From: Stenotrophomonas sepilia
Lineage (GTDB): Bacteria; Pseudomonadota; Gammaproteobacteria; Xanthomonadales; Xanthomonadaceae
Assembly (NCBI RefSeq): GCF_003244875.1
Contig: NZ_LXXZ01000031.1
Location: forward strand, 1 to 32,550
DNA: 32,550 nt
Direction of reading: 5' to 3'
Shown here: piece after piece, positions 1 to 8,693 of the stretch
Position numbering within the stretch: position 1 is the stretch's first letter
Layout of the letters: each line of letters begins with the position of its first letter
Notes under the pieces: model-generated
Database searches by the model: none
The model's input: only the letters and a program-made list of their open reading frames with translations
What the model was told of the DNA's origin: nothing
Translations under genes and position numbers: made by a program

Positions 1-31
1 CCCCGACAGATCGCAGAACTCTGTCGAAGGT

Positions 32-127
32 GGGGTGGGTCCGGTTGCGGGGGCGTGAGCCGCATGGATGCGGCGACCGAGCTTACATGGATGTACTTGC
101 AGCGTCCCCCTCAACCGGACCCACCCC
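32..127 (+). repeat. Two-hairpin GGA-loop element, copy 1
   Basis: A 16-bp perfect inverted repeat (32-47 with 112-127) encloses a second short stem (GGGGG 49-53 with CCCCC 106-110) and two small hairpins. Hairpin 1 (59-74) has stem GCCGC/GCGGC and loop ATGGAT. Hairpin 2 (84-95) has stem TACA/TGTA around TGGA, so 85-94 reads ACATGGATGT, an exact fit to the CsrA/RsmA consensus ACANGGANGU. Two related copies lie at 32338-32428 (same strand) and 32058-32161 (opposite strand). Whether it is transcribed cannot be seen. The structure was read by eye, not folded. Confidence 0.7.
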
Positions 128-151
128 GCCAACCCACGGAATGCCAGCTTC

Positions 152-179
152 TGCCGTTGCCGTTGCCGTTGCCGTTGCC
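152..179 (+). repeat. Hexamer microsatellite (TGCCGT)n
   Basis: Four full TGCCGT units plus TGCC lie 24 nt after the outer stem of element copy 1. A comparable GTTGCT array lies at the same relative place beside copy 3 (32001-32024, read on the minus strand), so the array seems to be part of a composite repeat. The tract stays open in the frame of the downstream aldehyde dehydrogenase, but it is upstream of that gene's likely start. Confidence 0.85.
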
Positions 180-342
180 TCGGCTTGGCTTGAAGCCTCT
201 GCGGGTGCAGGGCGCAGCCCTGCCGATAACCCCATTCACACAGGTAAGTGCAGGTCACAGGATAAGCAGACGCCTTGTTGCCTCCGCCAATCGGGTCCAC
301 ATTCCTGTGCAGAAGACGGGCCGCTGCCCGTTGCCGAGACAA

Positions 343-347
343 CAGGA
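343..347 (+). promoter_or_regulatory. Ribosome binding site for the aldehyde dehydrogenase
   Basis: AGGAG sits 7 nt before the ATG at 355. It decides the start, because the reading frame stays open far upstream, through the hexamer tract and the repeat element, where no ribosome binding site or dehydrogenase homology is visible. Confidence 0.7.
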
Positions 348-354
348 GCCCTGC

Positions 355-1740
355 ATGTCCGCTGCCCCCACCACCGCCATTTCCCGCGATCCGGCCACCG
401 GCCAGCAGATCGCCAGCCATCCCTTCGCCACCGATGCCGAGCTGGAAACAATCCTCGATCGCGGCCAGGTCGGCTTTGCGGCCTGGAGCGTCAAGAGCCT
501 CGAACAGCGCGCAGACGTACTGCGTGCGATGGCCGCCGTACTGCGGCGTGACCGCGAAAAGCTGGCCGCGCTGGCTACCGCCGAGATGGGCAAGGTACAG
601 GCCGAATCGCTGGCCGAGATCGAGAAGTGTGCCGTGCTGTGCGACTGGTACGCTGACCACGGCGCGCAGTTCCTGCGCGACGAACCGACCCAGGTGCCCG
701 ACGACAAGGCCTACGTGTCCTACCTGCCGCTGGGCGTGGTGCTGGGCATCATGCCGTGGAACTTCCCGTACTGGCAGGTGATGCGTGCGGCGGTGCCGAT
801 CCTGATGGGCGGCAACGGCTTCCTGCTGAAGCCGGCCGAGAACATCGTCGGTACCGCGCAGCTGCTCGACGCGGCCTGGCGCGATGCCGGCCTGCCGGAA
901 GGCACCTTCATCGCCGCCAACATCAGCCGCGAGGGCACCAGCCGCGCGATCGCCGATGATCGCATCGCCGCAGTGACCCTGACCGGCAGCGTGGCCGCAG
1001 GCCGCAGCATCGCCGCCCAGGCCGGGCAGGCGCTGAAGAGGGTGGTGCTGGAGCTGGGGGGCTCGGATCCGTTCATCGTACTGGCCGACGCCGATCTGGA
1101 CGCCGCCGTTGATGCGGCGGTAGCCTCGCGCTTCCAGAACACCGGGCAGGTCTGCATCGCCGGAAAGCGCATCATCGTCGAAGACGCGATCTACGATCGT
1201 TTCGTGGCGCAGTTCTGCCAGAAGGTGCAGGCACTGACCATCGGCGATGGCCGCGACCCGGCCAACCGTATCGGCCCGATGGCGCGCCAGGACCTGCTGG
1301 AGCAGCTCGATGCGCAGGTACGGGCTTCGGTGGAGGCCGGTGCGCGGCTGCTGGTTGGCGGCCACCCGCTGGATCGCCCGGGAGCCTTCTATGCACCCAC
1401 CGTGCTGGCCGACGTGGAGCCAGGCATGCAGGCCTTCGATACCGAGACCTTCGGGCCGGTGGCCTCGATCAGTCGCGCCCGCGACGCCGACCATGCGGTG
1501 GAACTGGCCAACCAGAGCGAATTCGGCCTGAGCGGCAACCTGTGGACCGGCGACCGCGCGCGGGCCATGCAGCTGGCGCGCCGGCTGCAGACCGGCGGCG
1601 TGTTCGTCAACGGCTTCTCCGCTTCAGACCCGCGCGTGCCGATCGGCGGCGTAAAAAAGAGCGGCTTCGGTCGTGAGCTCTCGCACTTCGGCATCCGCGA
1701 ATTCGTCAACGCGCAGACGGTGTGGTTCGACAAGCGTTGA
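355..1740 (+). CDS. NAD(P)-dependent aldehyde dehydrogenase, succinate-semialdehyde dehydrogenase-like
   Basis: A 461-residue aldehyde dehydrogenase, which would oxidise an aldehyde to its acid with NAD(P)+ in the cytoplasm. The catalytic pair is clear: Glu233 in LELGG and Cys267 in NTGQVC, 34 residues apart as is normal for the family. The cofactor-binding stretch PWNFPYWQ and the C-terminal IGGVKKSGFGRE block are present. Length and these motifs resemble the short GabD/Sad-type enzymes (about 455-460 residues), so succinate semialdehyde is the best substrate guess, but substrate cannot be fixed from sequence alone. The ATG at 355 follows AGGAG. The acetolactate-synthase-like gene starts 63 nt downstream on the same strand, so the two may be co-transcribed. 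They could share a pathway of alpha-keto acid or aldehyde use, but that link is inference. Confidence 0.9.
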   Translation: MSAAPTTAISRDPATGQQIASHPFATDAELETILDRGQVGFAAWSVKSLEQRADVLRAMAAVLRRDREKLAALATAEMGKVQAESLAEIEKCAVLCDWYADHGAQFLRDEPTQVPDDKAYVSYLPLGVVLGIMPWNFPYWQVMRAAVPILMGGNGFLLKPAENIVGTAQLLDAAWRDAGLPEGTFIAANISREGTSRAIADDRIAAVTLTGSVAAGRSIAAQAGQALKRVVLELGGSDPFIVLADADLDAAVDAAVASRFQNTGQVCIAGKRIIVEDAIYDRFVAQFCQKVQALTIGDGRDPANRIGPMARQDLLEQLDAQVRASVEAGARLLVGGHPLDRPGAFYAPTVLADVEPGMQAFDTETFGPVASISRARDADHAVELANQSEFGLSGNLWTGDRARAMQLARRLQTGGVFVNGFSASDPRVPIGGVKKSGFGRELSHFGIREFVNAQTVWFDKR

Positions 1741-1803
1741 CGCGCAGCTTCCCTCCTTCCTGCAACGATCCACCATCAGTCCAGCGAAAAGGACGGCATT
1801 CCA

Positions 1804-3444
1804 ATGTCCAAGGGTTCAGATCTGCTTGTCGCCGCGCTTGAGAACGAAGGCGTCGAGCGCATTTTCGGTATCCCCGGCGAGGAAAACCTCGACGTGGTCG
1901 AGTCGCTTCGTCATTCCAGCATCGAGCTGGTCATCACCCGCCACGAGCAGGCAGCGGTGTTCATGGCCGCCACCTATGGCCGCCTGACCGGCAAGCCCGG
2001 CGTGTGCCTGGCCACGCTCGGTCCGGGCGCGCTCAACTTCACCACCGGCGCCGCCTATGCGCTGCTCGGTGCGTGGCCGGTGATCATGATCACTGGCCAG
2101 AAGGGCATCGTCGCCAGCAAGCAGGCGCGCTTCCAGATCGTCGACATCGTCGGCACGATGAAGCCGTTGACCAAGCAGGCACGGCAGATCGTCTCGGCGC
2201 GCACGATCCCGACCATCGTCCGCGAGGCGTTCCGTGTCGCCCAGGAAGAGCGGCCGGGCCCAGTGCTGCTGGAGCTGCCCGAAGACATCGCCGCCGATGA
2301 GGTCGAAGGCGTGGCGCTGGTTCCGCCGCACGCGGTGGATCGTTCCATCGCCAGTCCGGAAGCGTTGGATCGGGCGGCAGAGACCATCCGCAGTGCAAAG
2401 CGACCGCTGCTGATGATCGCTTCGGCGGCGTCGCGGCCGCAGTCCAGCGAGGCGCTGTCGGCGTTCGTGCTGCGCGCCGGCATTCCGTTCTTCACCACGC
2501 AGATGGGCAAGGGCGCGGTGGCCGGCGGCTCGGGCCTGTACATGGGCACCGCAGCGCTCACCGAGCGCGATTACGTGCACATGGCGATCGACCAGGCCGA
2601 CGTGATCGTGACCATCGGCCACGAGGTCACCGAGAAGCCGCCGTTCGTGATGCGCCCGGGCGGGCCGACCGTGATCCATATCGGCTACTCGCAGGCGGCG
2701 GTGGAACAGGTGTACTTCCCGCAGGTGGAGGTGATCGGCGACATCGGCCGTTCGCTGACCCAGCTGGCCGACCGCATCGAAGGCGCGGTGCCGAATGCCG
2801 CCGCGCTGCTGCCGCTGCGCGCGACCATCCTCGAGCATCTGGCCGACCGTGCCGAGGAGGCCCGTTTTACCCCGCAGCGGCTGGTGCACGACGTGCGCCA
2901 GGTGATGCCGCCGGACGGCATCGTGGCGCTGGACAACGGCATGTACAAGATCTGGTTCGCTCGCAACTACCGTACCCAGGTGGCCAACACATTGCTGCTG
3001 GACAACGCGCTGGCGACCATGGGCGCGGGCCTGCCATCGGCGATCATGGCCTCGATCCTGTATCCACAGCGCCGGGTGCTGGCGGTGTGTGGCGATGGTG
3101 GTTTCATGATGAACAGCCAGGAGCTGGAGACGGCGCGCCGGCTGGGGCTCAACCTGGTGGTGCTGATCCTCAACGACGGCGCCTACGGCATGATCCGCTG
3201 GAAGCAGGCGGTGGATGGCTTCACTGACTACGGCATGACCTTCAGCAACCCGGATTTCGTGAAGTACGCCGAGGCCTATGGCTGCAAGGGGCATGAGGTA
3301 ACCGCCATCGAGCAGTTCATCCCGACCCTGCAGGCGGCATTCAACGAGGGCGGGGTGCACCTGGTGTCCGTACCGGTCGACTACTCGGAGAACCAGCGGG
3401 TGCTGGTGGACGAGCTGCGGCAGGCGTTCCCCGGGAACGCGTAG
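1804..3444 (+). CDS. ThDP-dependent acetolactate synthase-like enzyme (large subunit)
   Basis: A 546-residue thiamine-diphosphate enzyme with the three-domain plan of acetolactate synthase and its relatives. The N-terminal pyrimidine-binding domain carries the cofactor-activating glutamate, Glu48 in TRHEQAA. The middle domain is at about 190-330. The C-terminal pyrophosphate-binding domain has GDG at 430-432 and LNDGAYG downstream, the metal and diphosphate site. Members condense two pyruvates to acetolactate or decarboxylate related 2-keto acids. No small regulatory subunit gene is adjacent, which argues against the valine-sensitive biosynthetic type. No acetolactate decarboxylase is nearby either, so acetoin production is not supported. 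The gene lies 63 nt after an aldehyde dehydrogenase. The exact reaction (acetolactate synthase, oxalyl-CoA-type or other keto-acid lyase) is uncertain. An AAGGAC-like ribosome site precedes the ATG. Confidence 0.8.
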   Translation: MSKGSDLLVAALENEGVERIFGIPGEENLDVVESLRHSSIELVITRHEQAAVFMAATYGRLTGKPGVCLATLGPGALNFTTGAAYALLGAWPVIMITGQKGIVASKQARFQIVDIVGTMKPLTKQARQIVSARTIPTIVREAFRVAQEERPGPVLLELPEDIAADEVEGVALVPPHAVDRSIASPEALDRAAETIRSAKRPLLMIASAASRPQSSEALSAFVLRAGIPFFTTQMGKGAVAGGSGLYMGTAALTERDYVHMAIDQADVIVTIGHEVTEKPPFVMRPGGPTVIHIGYSQAAVEQVYFPQVEVIGDIGRSLTQLADRIEGAVPNAAALLPLRATILEHLADRAEEARFTPQRLVHDVRQVMPPDGIVALDNGMYKIWFARNYRTQVANTLLLDNALATMGAGLPSAIMASILYPQRRVLAVCGDGGFMMNSQELETARRLGLNLVVLILNDGAYGMIRWKQAVDGFTDYGMTFSNPDFVKYAEAYGCKGHEVTAIEQFIPTLQAAFNEGGVHLVSVPVDYSENQRVLVDELRQAFPGNA

Positions 3445-3460
3445 GCGCCGATCCGCTGAT

Positions 3461-3499
3461 GGGGTCAGATCCCTTTGCAGCGCAAAGGGATCTGACCCC
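3461..3499. repeat. GGGGTCAGATCC palindrome, copy 1
   Basis: A perfect inverted repeat with 18-bp arms (3461-3478 and 3482-3499) and a 3-nt loop lies between the synthase stop and lysS. The outer 12 bases, GGGGTCAGATCC, recur in the palindrome at 32217-32257. The inner arm bases differ between copies but remain paired. There is no T-run, so it is not a standard intrinsic terminator, although a transcript would form a very stable hairpin. Confidence 0.9.
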
Positions 3500-3590
3500 T
3501 CTCCAGGCCGGGGCAGGGCGGTTTTGGTATGCTGTGGAGCCGGCCGCGCCGGGCGCAAGATCCCCCTCACTAGACGATTCCCGCAGATCC

Positions 3591-5102
3591 ATGAGCGAAG
3601 CTACCGATACCCCCCCCGTCGACGAGAACAAGTTGATCGCCGAGCGCCGTGAGAAACTCAAAGCGCTGCGTGGGCAGGGCATCGCGTACCCGAACGATTT
3701 CCGTCGTGAGGACTTCGCCGGCCGCCTGCAGGAAGAATTCGCCGATGCCGAGCAGTGGACCGCCGAGGCGCTGGAAGGCAACGGCCGCCAGGTGAAGATG
3801 GCCGGCCGCCTGATGGCCAAGCGCATCATGGGCAAGGCGAGCTTCGCGCAGATCCAGGACGAGTCCGGCCGCATCCAGCTGTTCCTGCAGGGGGCCGTGC
3901 TGGGCGATGCCTACACCGCGTTCAAGGGCTGGGACGTGGGCGACATCATCGCCGTCGAAGGCGGCCTGACCCGGACCAAGACCGGCGAGCTGTCGGTCAA
4001 GGCCGAGTCGATCCGCCTGCTGACCAAGTCGCTGCGTCCGTTGCCGGACAAGTGGCATGGCCTGGCCGACGTCGAGCAGCGTTACCGCCAGCGTTACGTC
4101 GACCTGATCGTCACCCCGGAGTCGCGCGCGGTCTTCATCAAGCGCTCGAAGATCATCCGCGCCATGCGTGCGTGGCTGGACAACCGCGACTTCCTGGAAG
4201 TCGAAACGCCGATGATGCACTACATCCCCGGCGGCGCGGCGGCCAAGCCGTTCACCACCCACCACAACGCGCTGGACCTGGACCTGTACCTGCGCGTGGC
4301 GCCGGAGCTGTACCTCAAGCGCCTGACCGTGGGCGGCCTGGAGCGCGTGTACGAGATCAACCGCAACTTCCGCAACGAAGGCGTCAGCACCCGCCACAAT
4401 CCGGAATTCACCATGATGGAGCTGTACGAGGCCTATGCCACGTACAACGAGATCATGGACCTGACCGAAGGCGTGATCCGTGACGTGGCCAGGACGGTCA
4501 ACGGCAGCACCGAGGTCGAGTGGGACGGGGCGAAGATCGACCTGGGCCCGGCGTTCCGCCGCTGGCGCATGGACGAAGCCGTGCGCCACCACAACCCGGA
4601 AATCTCGGTTGCCGACTGCACCGACCGTGACGCGCTGCTGCGCCATTGCGAGCGCTTGAACATCCGCGTCAAGCCGTCCTACGGCTGGGGCAAGCTGCTG
4701 CTTGAGATCTTCGAGGCCACCGTCGAGCACACCCTGATCCAGCCGACCTTCATCACCGACCATCCGGTGGAAGTCTCGCCGCTGGCCCGTGCCAACGACA
4801 ATGATCCGGGCTACACCGACCGCTTCGAGCTGTTCGTCAACGGCAAGGAGCTGGCCAATGGCTTCTCCGAGTTGAACGACCCGGAAGACCAGGCCCAGCG
4901 CTTCCAGGCCCAGGTGGCCGCGAAGGAAGGTGGCGACGATGAGGCCATGCACTACGACGCCGACTACATCCGTGCGCTGGAGTACGGCATGGCCCCGACC
5001 GGCGGCCTCGGCATCGGCGTCGATCGTCTGGTGATGCTGCTGACCGGCAGCAGCTCGATCCGCGATGTGCTGCTGTTCCCGTACATGCGTCCGGAGCAGT
5101 AA
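3591..5102 (+). CDS. lysS: Lysyl-tRNA synthetase, class II
   Basis: A 503-residue class II lysyl-tRNA synthetase that charges tRNA-Lys in the cytoplasm. An N-terminal OB-fold anticodon-binding domain (about residues 60-165) is followed by the catalytic core. Motif 2 is seen as [18 protein letters not shown] and motif 3 as [13 protein letters not shown] near the C-terminus. Length matches the bacterial family (about 500-505). The ATG at 3591 begins MSEATDTPP, typical of the family; the frame is open to 3459 but that part overlaps the palindrome and has no homology. In Xanthomonas, as I recall, lysS also sits beside rpfG, with prfB on its other side. Here the other neighbour is the acetolactate-synthase-like gene, so the flank has been rearranged. 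Confidence 0.97.
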   Translation: MSEATDTPPVDENKLIAERREKLKALRGQGIAYPNDFRREDFAGRLQEEFADAEQWTAEALEGNGRQVKMAGRLMAKRIMGKASFAQIQDESGRIQLFLQGAVLGDAYTAFKGWDVGDIIAVEGGLTRTKTGELSVKAESIRLLTKSLRPLPDKWHGLADVEQRYRQRYVDLIVTPESRAVFIKRSKIIRAMRAWLDNRDFLEVETPMMHYIPGGAAAKPFTTHHNALDLDLYLRVAPELYLKRLTVGGLERVYEINRNFRNEGVSTRHNPEFTMMELYEAYATYNEIMDLTEGVIRDVARTVNGSTEVEWDGAKIDLGPAFRRWRMDEAVRHHNPEISVADCTDRDALLRHCERLNIRVKPSYGWGKLLLEIFEATVEHTLIQPTFITDHPVEVSPLARANDNDPGYTDRFELFVNGKELANGFSELNDPEDQAQRFQAQVAAKEGGDDEAMHYDADYIRALEYGMAPTGGLGIGVDRLVMLLTGSSSIRDVLLFPYMRPEQ

Positions 5103-5127
5103 GTCGCGTTTTTGACTCCCGATTGTG

Positions 5128-5154
5128 CGCGCCGTCCCGAAACGAGACGGCGCG
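5128..5154 (+). terminator. Hairpin after lysS, possible terminator
   Basis: A 9-bp perfect stem (CGCGCCGTC 5128-5136 with 5146-5154) and a 9-nt loop start 25 nt after the lysS stop. No T-run follows, so it may only stabilise the message end. The rest of 5103-5306 shows no other clear signal. Confidence 0.4.
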
Positions 5155-5306
5155 ATTGACGCGTCCCGCACTCGGCGTATCGTAATTGCACTATCTTGAC
5201 GCCTGTTATGGCTTGATCGGCGTCAGGGGAGGGCACGGTGTGGGGAGTCCGCTTCACATTGTGATGACGATCATGAATCGGGACGCATGACACGGGAGTC
5301 AGGCCG

Positions 5307-6452
5307 ATGCAGGGTGCGAGCGTTCGCAGCGGCAGAGTATCCTCGCCTGCTGATGATCCAGCGTGGTCGAAAAACCAGGCAGAGTACGCGTTGAATATCG
5401 TCATCGTTGATGACCAGACTTCCGCCCGGACGATGCTGCGTCACGTCATCGAAGACATCGCGCCGGAACTGAGCGTGTATGACTTCGGCGATCCGCTGAC
5501 CGCATTGGCCTGGTGCGAAGCCCATCCGGTCGACCTGCTGCTGCTCGATTACCGTATGCCGGAGATGGATGGGCTGGAGTTCGCCCGTCGTTTCCGTCGC
5601 CTGCCCAAGCACCGCGACATTCCGGTGATCCTGATCACCGTGGTCGGTGACGAGCCGATCCGCCAGGCGGCACTGGAAGCCGGCGTCATCGACTTCCTGG
5701 TCAAGCCGATCCGCCCGCGCGAACTGCGTGCTCGCTGCTACAACCTGCTGCAGCTGCGCCAGCAGACCGAGAACGTGAAGCAACGGGCGCTGTCGCTGGA
5801 GCAGCGCCTGCTGGCCAGCATGCATGAGGTCGAAGAGCGGGAGCGCGAAACGCTGTCGCGGCTGGCGCGCGCGATCGAGTTCCGTGATGCCGGCACCAGC
5901 GCCTACCTGGAGCGCATGGCACGTGTGGCCGGCCTGATTGCCGAACAGCTCGGGCTGCCCGAGGAGGAGGTGCGCCTGATCGAAATGGCTGCGCCGCTGC
6001 ATGACATGGGCAAGATCGCCATTCCCGATGCGGTGCTGCTCAAGCAGGGCAAGCTCAACGAGGAGGAGCTGGCGATCATGCGCCGGCACCCGCGGATTGG
6101 CCATGAACTGCTGAGCGGCAGCCAGAATCGTTTCATCCAGGTTGGCGCGTTGATCGCACTGCGTCATCATGAGCGCTACGACGGCAGCGGCTATCCTGAT
6201 GGGCTGGTCGGCGATGCGATTCCGCTGGAAGCGCGCATCGTGGCTGTCGCCGATGTCTTCGACGCCCTGATTTCGCCCCGTCCGTACAAGGAAGCATGGA
6301 CCATGGAAGCCACCCTGGCTTATCTCTACGCCCAGCGTGGCCGGCTGTTCGATCCCCGATGCGTGGACGCGCTGCTGCGCGGCCGCGAACAGCTGGACCA
6401 GATCTGCGCCGAGCATTCGATGGCGTCCGCGCGCCCGGGGCTGGGCGCGTGA
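5307..6452 (+). CDS. rpfG: RpfG, HD-GYP cyclic-di-GMP phosphodiesterase response regulator
   Basis: The response regulator of DSF quorum sensing: phosphotransfer from RpfC activates its HD-GYP domain, which degrades cyclic di-GMP. The receiver domain (about residues 30-145) has the acidic pair Asp35-Asp36, phospho-acceptor Asp81 in LLLDYRMP and Lys133 in LVKP. A helical linker (about 145-180) leads to the HD-GYP domain, with His232-Asp233 in HDMGK and HHERYDGSGYP at 287-297, so the GYP signature is intact. At 381 residues it matches Xanthomonas RpfG (378 by recollection), and much of the sequence is near-identical to it from memory. Its stop overlaps the rpfC start by 4 nt, which shows tight coupling. 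The rpfH gene that separates rpfG from rpfC in Xanthomonas campestris is absent. Confidence 0.97.
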   Translation: MQGASVRSGRVSSPADDPAWSKNQAEYALNIVIVDDQTSARTMLRHVIEDIAPELSVYDFGDPLTALAWCEAHPVDLLLLDYRMPEMDGLEFARRFRRLPKHRDIPVILITVVGDEPIRQAALEAGVIDFLVKPIRPRELRARCYNLLQLRQQTENVKQRALSLEQRLLASMHEVEERERETLSRLARAIEFRDAGTSAYLERMARVAGLIAEQLGLPEEEVRLIEMAAPLHDMGKIAIPDAVLLKQGKLNEEELAIMRRHPRIGHELLSGSQNRFIQVGALIALRHHERYDGSGYPDGLVGDAIPLEARIVAVADVFDALISPRPYKEAWTMEATLAYLYAQRGRLFDPRCVDALLRGREQLDQICAEHSMASARPGLGA

Positions 6453-8623
6453 AACGGCTGTTGTCGCAGCTGCGGCTGCGCCTGTCCCAGCGCCAGGACA
6501 GCGAACACGGCCAGCAGATCGTCCGTATTGTCCTGATCAGCTTGATCCTGGCCTACGTGCTGTTGCCGGCGCCGCGCCACGACCTGCCGCACACGCAGTA
6601 CGTGGGCGTGCTGGCGATCGTATTGACCGGCCTGAGCCTGTCGCTGCTGTTGTTCGGCTGGCTGCTGTGGCGGCCGGCGCGTTCCGATCCCCGCCGCGTG
6701 CTGGGCATGCTCGCCGACTATGGCCTGATCGCTGCCGGCATGGTGCAGATGGGCGAGCCCCTGGCCTGGGTCTACATCGTGGTGATGTGGGTGACGGTCG
6801 GCAACGGCATGCGCTTCGGCCACCACTACCTGTACGTGGCGGTGGCGATGGCGATGGTGAGCTTCGGTTGCACGGTGCTGCTGACGCCTTACTGGCAACA
6901 GAATTTCCGTCTGGCCATCGGCCTCTGGCTCGGCCTGGCGGCGGTGCCGCTGTACTTCTCGACGCTGCTGCGGCAGCTGACCGAAGCGATGGCCGAGGCG
7001 CGCCGTGCCAGCGAGGCCAAGAGCCGTTTCCTGGCCAACATGAGCCACGAGTTCCGCACGCCGTTGAACGGCCTCAACGGCATGACCGAAGTACTGGCGA
7101 CCACGCGCCTGGACGATGAGCAGCGCGAGTGCCTCAACACCATCCAGGCGTCTTCGCGCAGCCTGCTGGCGCTGGTGGAGGAAGTGCTGGACATCTCGGC
7201 CATCGAGGCCGGCAAGCTGCGCGTGGTGGCCGAAGACTTCGCCGTGGCCGACGTGATCCAGGCGATCGGGCTGATCCTGTTGCCGCAGGCCAAGGCCAAG
7301 CGCTTGGATTACCGGGTGAAGGTCGCCGATGGTGTGCCGCCACGCGTGCGCGGAGACGTCGGGCACCTGCGGCAGATCCTGCTGAACCTGGCCGGCAACG
7401 CGGTCAAGTTCACCGATCACGGCCGGGTCGAAATCCGTGTCAGCGTGGTGCAGGCCGATACCAGTGGCGCGGTGCGGCTGCGCTTCGACATCCTCGACAC
7501 CGGCATCGGCGTGGCCCCGGCCATGCGTGCGCGGCTGTTCGACGCCTTCGAGCAGGCTGACGTCAGCATGGCGCGTCGCCATGAGGGCACCGGGCTGGGC
7601 ACAACCATCGCCAAGGGCCTGGTCGAGGCGATGGACGGTGACATCGGCTATCTGGAAAACCCGCCGCGCGGCAGCCACTTCTGGGTCGAGCTGCCGTTCG
7701 CGCCGCCGCAGCCGCAGGTGCCGGGTGCGGTGCCGAGCCTGACCGGCGACGACGACGTGGGGCCGGGCGGCAACGTGATCGCATTTGCCGACCCGTTCCT
7801 GCGCCATCGCGCCCGCGTGCGGAGCATGCAGATCCTGGTGGCCGACGACCACGAGGCCAACCGCATGGTCCTGCAGCGCCTGCTGCAGAAGGCCGGGCAT
7901 CGCGTGCTGTGCGTGGATGGCGGTGAGGCGGTGCTGGATGCGCTGGCCGACAGTGAGTTCGACGCGGTCATCGTCGACCTGCACATGCCGGGCATGAGCG
8001 GGCTGGACATGCTGAAGGAGTTGCGGGTGATGCAGGCCGGCGGCGGACCGCGCACGCCGGTGCTGGTGCTCAGCGCCGATGTTACCCCCGAGGCGATCCA
8101 GCGCTGTACCCAGGCTGGGGCGCATGCGTTCCTGGCCAAGCCCGTGGTGGCGGTGCGCCTGCTCGATACCCTGGCCGAGATCGCCAGCAATGCCCAGCTG
8201 AAGACCATGGCCGCACCGGTGGTGCGACCGATGGCGCTGCAGGATGGGGTGCTCGACAGCAGCGTGCTGGACGAGCTGGCCTCGCTGGGCATGGGCGAGG
8301 GCTTCGAACGTGAGTTCATCCGCCAATGCCTGGAGGACGTGGCGGGCTGCATGGGCAAGGCCGAGCAGGCCGGTGAGGCCACGCAGTGGGATGTGTTCCG
8401 CGAACAATCCCACGCGATCAAGGGCGTGGCCAGCAACCTTGGCCTGATGCGCGCGTCCAACCGTGCCGGCGAGCTGATGCGGATGGCCGACTGGCAGCTG
8501 AAGACCGAATGGCGCCAGCGCCTGGGCATCCTGCAGGAGGCGATCAAGGAAGGCCGGCGCGCGCTGGAGGCACGGGCCGAACGCCGGCTGCGCGGCGCTG
8601 CCGACGATGGCGAGGCGCGTTGA
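6449..8623 (+). CDS. rpfC: RpfC, hybrid sensor histidine kinase for DSF
   Basis: The membrane DSF sensor, which phosphorylates RpfG and restrains RpfF. The short N-terminal stretch carries DSEH at residues 17-20, a motif also in Xanthomonas RpfC and tied there to signal sensing. About five or six hydrophobic segments follow between residues 24 and 178. His200 in MSHEFRTPL is the kinase autophosphorylation site. The ATPase domain shows [15 protein letters not shown] and GTGLGT. Asp510 in VIVDLHMPG is the receiver acceptor. His655 in [13 protein letters not shown] is the phosphotransfer-domain histidine. The length of 724 is close to Xanthomonas RpfC (726). I chose the GTG at 6449, which overlaps the rpfG stop as GTGA and gives the N-terminus [20 protein letters not shown]; the in-frame ATG at 6296 lies inside rpfG. 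It converges on rpfF with 70 nt between stops. Confidence 0.96.
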   Translation: MKRLLSQLRLRLSQRQDSEHGQQIVRIVLISLILAYVLLPAPRHDLPHTQYVGVLAIVLTGLSLSLLLFGWLLWRPARSDPRRVLGMLADYGLIAAGMVQMGEPLAWVYIVVMWVTVGNGMRFGHHYLYVAVAMAMVSFGCTVLLTPYWQQNFRLAIGLWLGLAAVPLYFSTLLRQLTEAMAEARRASEAKSRFLANMSHEFRTPLNGLNGMTEVLATTRLDDEQRECLNTIQASSRSLLALVEEVLDISAIEAGKLRVVAEDFAVADVIQAIGLILLPQAKAKRLDYRVKVADGVPPRVRGDVGHLRQILLNLAGNAVKFTDHGRVEIRVSVVQADTSGAVRLRFDILDTGIGVAPAMRARLFDAFEQADVSMARRHEGTGLGTTIAKGLVEAMDGDIGYLENPPRGSHFWVELPFAPPQPQVPGAVPSLTGDDDVGPGGNVIAFADPFLRHRARVRSMQILVADDHEANRMVLQRLLQKAGHRVLCVDGGEAVLDALADSEFDAVIVDLHMPGMSGLDMLKELRVMQAGGGPRTPVLVLSADVTPEAIQRCTQAGAHAFLAKPVVAVRLLDTLAEIASNAQLKTMAAPVVRPMALQDGVLDSSVLDELASLGMGEGFEREFIRQCLEDVAGCMGKAEQAGEATQWDVFREQSHAIKGVASNLGLMRASNRAGELMRMADWQLKTEWRQRLGILQEAIKEGRRALEARAERRLRGAADDGEAR

Positions 8624-8640
8624 ACCACGGCAGGGTGCAT

Positions 8641-8668
8641 AAAAAAAGCCCGGTGGCCAACCGGGCTT
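8641..8668 (-). terminator. Intrinsic terminator of rpfF (minus strand)
   Basis: A 9-bp stem (8646-8654 with 8660-8668, AAGCCCGGT on plus) is followed on the minus strand by a run of T (plus-strand A 8641-8647, the inner two pairing in the stem). It lies 26 nt after the rpfF stop. On the plus strand it is followed by GAACCC, so it would be weaker for rpfC. Confidence 0.85.
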
Positions 8669-8693
8669 GAACCCATCCTGGGGGAGGGATGAA

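Noticed and set aside
55..354. In-frame N-terminal extension of the aldehyde dehydrogenase (100 residues with Leu-Pro repeats)
   Set aside because: It is a translation of the GGA-loop element and hexamer array, has no ribosome site, and lacks dehydrogenase homology. AGGAG before the ATG at 355 and family length fix the start.
1816..3570. 584-codon open frame on the minus strand opposite the synthase
   Set aside because: A long antisense frame is common at this GC content. Its product is His/Arg/Gln-rich with no domain, and the plus strand encodes a full conserved enzyme.
6296..6448. Upstream ATG start for rpfC inside rpfG
   Set aside because: It would overlap rpfG by over 150 nt with no homology to RpfC. 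The GTG at 6449 gives an N-terminus like Xanthomonas RpfC.
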